Assembly (NCBI RefSeq): GCF_009754915.1
Contig: NZ_WPIK01000001.1
Span: 62,001-126,000, forward strand
Length of the DNA stretch: 64,000 nt
Origin: Mucilaginibacter arboris
GTDB taxonomy: Bacteria; Bacteroidota; Bacteroidia; Sphingobacteriales; Sphingobacteriaceae
Direction of reading: 5' to 3'
Part shown: positions 59,525 to 64,000 of the stretch, piece after piece
Numbering within the stretch: the stretch's first letter is position 1
Layout of the letters: every line of letters starts with the position of its first letter
Position numbers and translations under genes: made by a program
Notes under the pieces: generated by a model
The model's database searches: none
The model's input: only the letters and a program-made list of their open reading frames with translations
What the model was told of the DNA's origin: nothing

Positions 59525-60139
59525 ATGCTCGACTATATTTATGTAACACCTGTAGCTTCGGCTATTTTCGTAATCACACTTTTAACCAGTTTGCTGGCTT
59601 TTTCAAATCCTGAGATCTATGAAAAACTGATTTTAAGCCCGTACCAGGTTTACCGAAAAGAAAAACTTTATACACTTTTTACCAGTGGCTTAATCCATAA
59701 AGACTGGCAGCATTTGTTTTTCAACATGCTTTCCTATTACTTTTTTGCTTTTAATCTGGAACGGATTATTGGGCACTGGCAATTTGCAGTTTTGTATATT
59801 GTTAGTTTAATATTAAGTGACTTGCCAACAGTTATGCGGCACAGGGAAGATTTCTGGTACCGAACCTTAGGTGCTTCCGGGGCAATTTCTGCAGTTGTCT
59901 TCAGCTTCATTATGTTCGATCCGATGACTAAAATGATGATCCTGCCGCTGCCCATTCCTATTCCCGCTATTTTATTTGGTGTTTTATACCTGGTTTACTG
60001 CGTTTATGCAGGCCGCCAGCAGGCTGATACGATTAATCATGATGCGCATTTTTATGGCGCTTTAAACGGTATTATCATCACCATTATTTTATATCCTGAA
60101 GTAGTTCCTTATTTTTTGGGGAAGCTGGGGCTGCGGTAA
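59525..60139 (+). CDS. Rhomboid family intramembrane serine protease
   Basis: A 204-residue six-helix rhomboid. The catalytic Ser is in LGASGAISA (about residue 118) and the His in NHDAHFYGALNG (about residue 176); HLFFNMLSYYFFAF is the conserved HxxxN-type oxyanion helix. It cleaves membrane proteins within the bilayer; substrates are unknown. It has its own upstream gap of 131 bases. Confidence 0.88.
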   Translation: MLDYIYVTPVASAIFVITLLTSLLAFSNPEIYEKLILSPYQVYRKEKLYTLFTSGLIHKDWQHLFFNMLSYYFFAFNLERIIGHWQFAVLYIVSLILSDLPTVMRHREDFWYRTLGASGAISAVVFSFIMFDPMTKMMILPLPIPIPAILFGVLYLVYCVYAGRQQADTINHDAHFYGALNGIIITIILYPEVVPYFLGKLGLR

Positions 60140-60146
60140 ATTTTCT

Positions 60147-60234
60147 TGTTATTTCGACCAGCGGGAGAAATCTTCATTAAATAAGATAAGTTCCTCCTGC
60201 TTTAAAGAAGATTCCTCCTATCGTCGGAATGACA
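60147..60234. repeat. Second repeat family, copy 2
   Basis: Inverted arms GTTATTTCGACCAGCGGGAG with AAATCTTC (left) and GATTCCTCCTATCGTCGGAA with TGACAG (right), between the rhomboid gene and the next convergent gene. The right arm is identical over 26 bases (GATTCC to GACAG) to that at 62361-62451. Confidence 0.75.
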
Positions 60235-60267
60235 GCATAAACCATAATAAGTAAAGCGCAAAATAAC

Positions 60268-61257
60268 TTATCCCGGCAGCTCAATCTTCTCAGCCTTAAT
60301 AAACATACTGTTTTTATCCACTAAAAAACTCATTGGTTCTTCGGGGTTTTTAATAATTTCCAGCAGCAAAAAGCCCCAGGGTTTCCAGAAGTTTTCTAAA
60401 ACCTGCCCGTAAACTTTTGGCTTCCATTCATCAAAAAAAGGCTTGGAACTTAAACCTTGCAAGGGCATTGCTTCTATATAAATTTTATTTTCAACCTCCA
60501 GTAAATGATATTCTGGCAAGCGGTTAAACAAATAAGCGGAATAAAAAATCCTTCCCGAAAACTCTTCAAATTGAATAGGGTGCAAAGTTTGTCCGGCTAT
60601 TTTTTGCAGAATTTCCTGATGATAAAGCATATTGGCACTATTGTCCTGCAGACAAAAAATAAACCCAAAATCGTTTAAACGAAGCGAAAAGGTAAGCGAG
60701 TTGATCTCATCTCGGTAATTAAACTGATCGGTAGCCGGATTAATTTTAAACAGAAAGAAACTATAAGGTTTAAAACCCTCAAAAACTATCGGTAAAAGAA
60801 GCATCTGCAACATGATGTGCAACTGGCTAAACTTGTGCATTAGCGATTGCGAAATATTTAATCCCTGCCCTTGCGCATATTGCTGTTTGATCGCCGATTG
60901 CAACTCGTTAAAAATAATACCGTACATAATTTTGCCCGACCAGATAAACAGTTTCCATTCGTCTAAAGCTTTTACTGCTTCAAAACCTTGTTCAAAAGCT
61001 GCCTTTATTTCTTCTTCCAGCGGCTCTAAATAAAGTTCGTTTACTTCTGCGGAGCATGGCAGCTTTAAATCTTTGTAAGTCGGGAAATTTTCATCCAGCA
61101 TTTTAAAAGGCTGGTCGTACAGATTATATTTTGAAAGCAGCCAGGCCGGAAAAACCTGTATTTTTTCTTCTTCAGATTGAAGCGCTTTTCCGGTTAAAAA
61201 GCAGGTCCGGTTGCCAAAATTAAACTTGTCGAAAGGCTGATAAATTTCCGTTTGCAT
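60268..61257 (-). CDS. Conserved hypothetical protein
   Basis: A 329-residue soluble protein with no recognised domain. The N-terminus has NRTCFLTGKAL and FPAWLLSKYNL, which recalls HNH-associated openings, but no HNH core follows. It is rich in aromatic residues (FKPYSFFLFKI, FWKPWGFLLLEI). A motif copy (60792-60803) is read in frame as MLLLP. It is divergent from the dipeptide epimerase. I cannot assign a function. Confidence 0.6.
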   Translation of the reverse strand: MQTEIYQPFDKFNFGNRTCFLTGKALQSEEEKIQVFPAWLLSKYNLYDQPFKMLDENFPTYKDLKLPCSAEVNELYLEPLEEEIKAAFEQGFEAVKALDEWKLFIWSGKIMYGIIFNELQSAIKQQYAQGQGLNISQSLMHKFSQLHIMLQMLLLPIVFEGFKPYSFFLFKINPATDQFNYRDEINSLTFSLRLNDFGFIFCLQDNSANMLYHQEILQKIAGQTLHPIQFEEFSGRIFYSAYLFNRLPEYHLLEVENKIYIEAMPLQGLSSKPFFDEWKPKVYGQVLENFWKPWGFLLLEIIKNPEEPMSFLVDKNSMFIKAEKIELPG

Positions 61258-61313
61258 ATTGCCAAAGATAGAAATGATTTTGGGCAGGATTTTTTAGCTT
61301 TATGCGATTTAAC

Positions 61314-62342
61314 ATGAAACTGACTTACCAACCTTACGAACTCGAACTGAAACATCCGTTCACGATTTCAAAATTCTCACGAACTTCCACTCCTTTAATG
61401 CTGTTAAAATTGGATTACGAAGGATTTACAGGTTACGGAGAAGCTTCCATGGTCCCTTATATGGGCGAAAACCTGGAAACTGCTGCTGCTTTTTTGCAAA
61501 AGGTTGATCTAAGCTCCTTTTATCATCCTTTTTTGATGGAAGAAATTATGGCTTATTTAGACAGCCTTGCTCCCGGAAACCCCAATATCAAAGCAGCTAT
61601 TGATATTGCTTTTCATGATTTGATCGGCAAAATCGAACAAAAGCCGTGTTATCAAATGTTCGGCTCTGATCCGCAGAAAATGCCGGTTACCAGTTACACT
61701 TTAGGTTTAGATACGCCGGAAATGATGATCAAAAAAGCGCAGGAAGCAGCTTCTTTTAAGGTGATAAAAATTAAACTTGGACGCGATAATGATGAAGAAA
61801 TTATCCGTGCCATTCGTTCGGTTACCCAAGTTCCGCTTTATGTTGATGCCAACCAGGGCTGGACAGACCGGCAAAAATCGCTGGATAAAATTTTCTGGCT
61901 GCACGAACAAGGCGTAGAACTGATTGAACAGCCGATGGATAAAAACGATTTGGATGGAAATGCCTGGTTAACAGAAAATAGTCCGGTTGCGATTATTGGA
62001 GATGAAGCTGTGCAGCGTTTTGCCGATGTGGAAAAAGCAAAAGGCGTTTACCACGGCATCAACATGAAACTGATGAAATCGGCTGGAATGTATGAAGGAT
62101 ACCGGATGATTTTAAAAGCCAAAGAATCAGGTTTAAAAGTATTGATTGGCTGCATGAGCGAAACGAGTTGTGCCACTTTAGCTGCCGCCGCTTTGGCCCC
62201 GCTGTGCGATTGGGCTGATTTGGACGGGCCGTTCCTCACCAAAAACAACCCTTACCAAAACCCTGATTTTGCTGATGGAAAATATGTGCTAAAAGAAGCA
62301 TTTGGTTTGGGTTTGCGGTCGGTTGAAGGTTTGGAGTTGTGA
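61314..62342 (+). CDS. Dipeptide epimerase (enolase superfamily)
   Basis: A 342-residue enolase-superfamily enzyme of the muconate-lactonising group, starting MKLTYQPYELELKHPF at ATG 61314 (the frame opens at 61302). Catalytic Lys pair KIKLG and metal ligands in VDANQGW, LIEQPM and GDEAVQ, with the second base Lys in GINMKLMKSAG. Such enzymes epimerise L-Ala-D/L-Glu or related dipeptides from murein recycling. A motif copy (62290-62301) encodes LKEAF near the end. Confidence 0.85.
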   Translation: MKLTYQPYELELKHPFTISKFSRTSTPLMLLKLDYEGFTGYGEASMVPYMGENLETAAAFLQKVDLSSFYHPFLMEEIMAYLDSLAPGNPNIKAAIDIAFHDLIGKIEQKPCYQMFGSDPQKMPVTSYTLGLDTPEMMIKKAQEAASFKVIKIKLGRDNDEEIIRAIRSVTQVPLYVDANQGWTDRQKSLDKIFWLHEQGVELIEQPMDKNDLDGNAWLTENSPVAIIGDEAVQRFADVEKAKGVYHGINMKLMKSAGMYEGYRMILKAKESGLKVLIGCMSETSCATLAAAALAPLCDWADLDGPFLTKNNPYQNPDFADGKYVLKEAFGLGLRSVEGLEL

Positions 62343-62360
62343 GTTTCCAGTTTCGTCGCG

Positions 62361-62451
62361 TTGTCATCTCGACGATAGGAGAGATCTTATTCAATCAAAA
62401 AAGACTGCTCTAACTTCTTTAAATAAGATTCCTCCTATCGTCGGAATGACA
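62361..62451. repeat. Second repeat family, copy 3 (best conserved)
   Basis: Near-perfect inverted arms of about 30 bases: TTGTCATCTCGACGATAGGA with GAGATCTTATT (left) and AATAAGATTCCTCCTATCGT with CGGAATGAC (right), between the convergent epimerase and M56-TonB genes. Confidence 0.82.
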
Positions 62452-62506
62452 GAGCGCCTATTAACAAAAAAGTAGCACCAATTTGGCACTGCTGATTTTT
62501 ACGTGG

Positions 62507-62518
62507 TAAAAGAAGCAT
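62507..62518 (+). repeat. Dispersed motif copy at the M56-TonB stop
   Basis: GGTAAAAGAAGCAT (motif 62507-62518), ending on the stop codon of the minus-strand gene. Confidence 0.9.
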
Positions 62519-64000
62519 TACGGTTTGCTTGTATCTGTAGCTTTTTTACCTTTTTTAGTGGTTATTTCGACAACACCATTTTTACCTTTATCACCATACT
62601 TTGCAGTTGCAGTAGCACCGTTCCAAACGCTGATGTTTTCGATATCATTTGGATTTATTTTGACTAAAACATCTTTATCTATTTCTTTTCCGTCTAACAA
62701 ATAAATCGGGTCGATGCCCATAATTTTAGATTGAATACGGACTACATCTGCTGGAGGGCGTTGGCGTGCAGAATCTTTTCCACCAAATCCACTCATCGTC
62801 ATATTATCTATATTCATGTTTAAGGCTTTTGCGCGCTTGATAACGCTATCTTCATTCATAAACCTTACAGTGCGTTTAACTGTCGTTTTTCCATAAGTAG
62901 TTGTTTCATTGTTACCATTGGTGAATGAAAAATTAATCGGCATCGTATAAGCAACTCTTACCGGTTTGCCATTTTGTGTTCCTGGAATCCAGTCTGGCGA
63001 TTCTGATAAAACACGTATAGCTTCTTCTCCGCATCCTCCGCCAATGTCGCGCAGCACTTTTATGTTATTTAATTTACCATCTTTCTCTACAATAAAAGAA
63101 ACGATTACACGGCCTTGCGTTTTTTGATCTTTAGCTTCCTTTGGATAACGGATGGCTTTAGATAAATAATTTCCAAATGCTGCTTGGCCACCAGGAAAAG
63201 TTGGCAGTTTTTCTACAGCTGCAAAAGACACAATAGAACTATCAGTAGTTGAAGGAAAATTATACTTTGCAACTAACTTATTAACGCGCGTCATATCGAG
63301 AAGAATAATCAAAGGAGTTTTATTTTTTAGATCCGAAAAGCTCGTTGTTATTGTTACATATCCTACAAGTTCAAAAGTTAACAAATCGCCTTCCGTATAA
63401 TCCGTTAATTTAAAGCTTCCTTCTTGATTTGTATTAGCAGAATTGCCTTTTTTAGCATAGGAAACTTTGACATTAGCTAAGGGATCGCCATTAACATTAA
63501 CCACTTTCCCTTTTAAAGTCGATGCTGTTTTTATCCTACTTTTTTCTGTAGAAGCTGGTTCAGCAAGAGAGCTTGCCTGTTTGCTAATATCCTGCGCTAC
63601 TTCCGTCAGCGTTGCATCACTGCTGATTTTATCTGAAATTTTACGAATGGTTTTCTGCTCGCTTACGGTTGCTGAAGTCAGGATCAGCATGGCTACAAAA
63701 AGTGGCGCTGATAAACCATATTTAAGCAGCGCGCTCCGGCGGGAAGGGTTTTTATGCAGCATCATGATGCGTTGTTTTAAAAGTGAGTGGTTAAAAAAAC
63801 TGTTGGTTAAGGTATTTGGCTGAACATTCATGGTTTGGCTAAGCAGTAACAGTGCATAATCTGATTTATCGACCCCGAAACTGAGGGCATTACGGTCGGC
63901 AATAAATTCATGAATGTATTTGATAGCTTTCCGGTAGAAATAAATTACCGGGTTAAACCAGTTGAGGATGGCTAATACTTCAAACAAAAGCACATCGGCA
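62518..64000 (-). CDS. M56 (BlaR1-type) peptidase fused to a TonB C-terminal domain, 5-prime truncated
   Basis: An open frame of about 494 codons that continues past the right edge; a GTG at 63993 is only an internal codon. Visible parts in order: the end of an M56 metallopeptidase (IHEFIADRNALSFG third-ligand motif; the HExxH lies beyond the edge), a membrane helix (LSAPLFVAMLILTSATV), a carboxypeptidase-regulatory-like beta domain (LKGKVVNVNGDPLANVKV), a TonB C-terminal domain (FPGGQAAFGNYLSKAIRYP, GRVIVSFIVEKDGKL) and a plug-like tail (IDPIYLLDGKEID, GKNGVVEITTKKGKK). Bacteroidota use such fusions for membrane signalling; the signal is unknown. A sister-form motif copy is at 63532-63544. 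Confidence 0.88.
   Translation of the reverse strand, partial: ADVLLFEVLAILNWFNPVIYFYRKAIKYIHEFIADRNALSFGVDKSDYALLLLSQTMNVQPNTLTNSFFNHSLLKQRIMMLHKNPSRRSALLKYGLSAPLFVAMLILTSATVSEQKTIRKISDKISSDATLTEVAQDISKQASSLAEPASTEKSRIKTASTLKGKVVNVNGDPLANVKVSYAKKGNSANTNQEGSFKLTDYTEGDLLTFELVGYVTITTSFSDLKNKTPLIILLDMTRVNKLVAKYNFPSTTDSSIVSFAAVEKLPTFPGGQAAFGNYLSKAIRYPKEAKDQKTQGRVIVSFIVEKDGKLNNIKVLRDIGGGCGEEAIRVLSESPDWIPGTQNGKPVRVAYTMPINFSFTNGNNETTTYGKTTVKRTVRFMNEDSVIKRAKALNMNIDNMTMSGFGGKDSARQRPPADVVRIQSKIMGIDPIYLLDGKEIDKDVLVKINPNDIENISVWNGATATAKYGDKGKNGVVEITTKKGKKATDTSKP

Noticed and set aside
61314-62342. Calling the enolase-superfamily gene menC or L-fuconate dehydratase
   Set aside because: The KxK catalytic pattern and N-terminus fit dipeptide epimerases, and it is 5 kb from the fucose operon in the other orientation.
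1636-62518. Reading the dispersed 13-base word as a promoter element
   Set aside because: It resembles neither TTTG nor TAnnTTTG, occurs inside genes and at stops, and has no fixed distance to starts.
1636-62518. Reading the dispersed word as a CRISPR repeat or tandem array
   Set aside because: Copies are single or in inverted pairs with irregular, kilobase-scale spacing and no spacer structure.
1636-62518. Reading the dispersed word as a transcription-factor operator set
   Set aside because: Too many copies, in coding regions and next to unrelated genes; a dedicated regulon of this density is implausible, though not formally excluded.
1-64000. tRNA, rRNA or insertion-sequence transposase genes
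   Set aside because: Looked for tRNA-like T-arm words and transposase-like frames; none were convincing.

Overview
The window is a gene-dense, roughly 40 % GC (by eye) piece of a Bacteroidota chromosome, most likely from a Sphingobacteriaceae relative (Pedobacter or Mucilaginibacter type). The evidence is the gene families (DUF2480, DUF3108, DUF3109, DUF4834, DUF6427, a RemB/Wzi-like barrel, an M56 peptidase fused to a TonB C-terminal domain), signal peptides ending in AQ, the absence of clear Shine-Dalgarno sites, and -7 boxes of the Bacteroidota type TAnnTTTG. No rRNA, tRNA, CRISPR array or intact insertion sequence was seen.

Layout. 1-8.4 kb: a truncated polysaccharide flippase, acylphosphatase, an amidohydrolase, rlmN, comF, glyA, dxs. 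8.4-10.8 kb: a small accessory patch with two related four-helix membrane proteins, an exported orphan and decayed gene fragments. 10.8-25 kb: a RemB/Wzi-like barrel, DUF3109, DUF3108, DUF2480, a PpiD-like foldase, lptC, a barrel, coaX, purQ, DUF6427, a glycosyltransferase, a 37-residue membrane protein, yjjG, upp, and a DUF3800 protein abutting a structured RNA candidate. 25-31 kb: uvrB, small membrane proteins, a YfhO-like protein, a DUF433/DUF5615 toxin-antitoxin pair. 31-38.4 kb: a surface-glycan group (four glycosyltransferases, two methyltransferases, a flippase). 38.4-46.5 kb: typA, then a group of two esterases, two ATP-grasp-type proteins, a GCS2 carboxylate-amine ligase and a class I amidotransferase, probably making an unknown amide-linked metabolite, then an orphan FeoB-associated Cys-rich peptide. 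46.6-56 kb: a three-domain GH18-like/deacetylase/GT2 protein, a pectinesterase and an L-fucose (or L-rhamnose) oxidative catabolic operon. 56-64 kb: pepT, two tandem barrel paralogues, a YjbR protein, a rhomboid protease, an unknown protein, a dipeptide epimerase and a truncated M56-TonB protein.

The most striking signal is not a gene. A 12-14 base word, consensus GRTAAAAGAAGYATC with a sister form GRTAAAAACAGYATC, recurs on both strands about every 1.3 kb: about 30 exact copies of TAAAAGAAGCAT plus about 16 close variants by hand count. It concentrates between genes, very often touching a stop codon, forms inverted pairs and near-perfect palindromes, and also sits inside reading frames, where it puts the same short peptides into unrelated proteins. 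Its density and placement resemble DNA-uptake sequences of Neisseria and Pasteurellaceae; I know of no such system described in Bacteroidota. A second, longer inverted-repeat family (three copies, about 90 bp) is of the dispersed REP/MITE-like kind. Function of either repeat is inference; all counts were made by eye.
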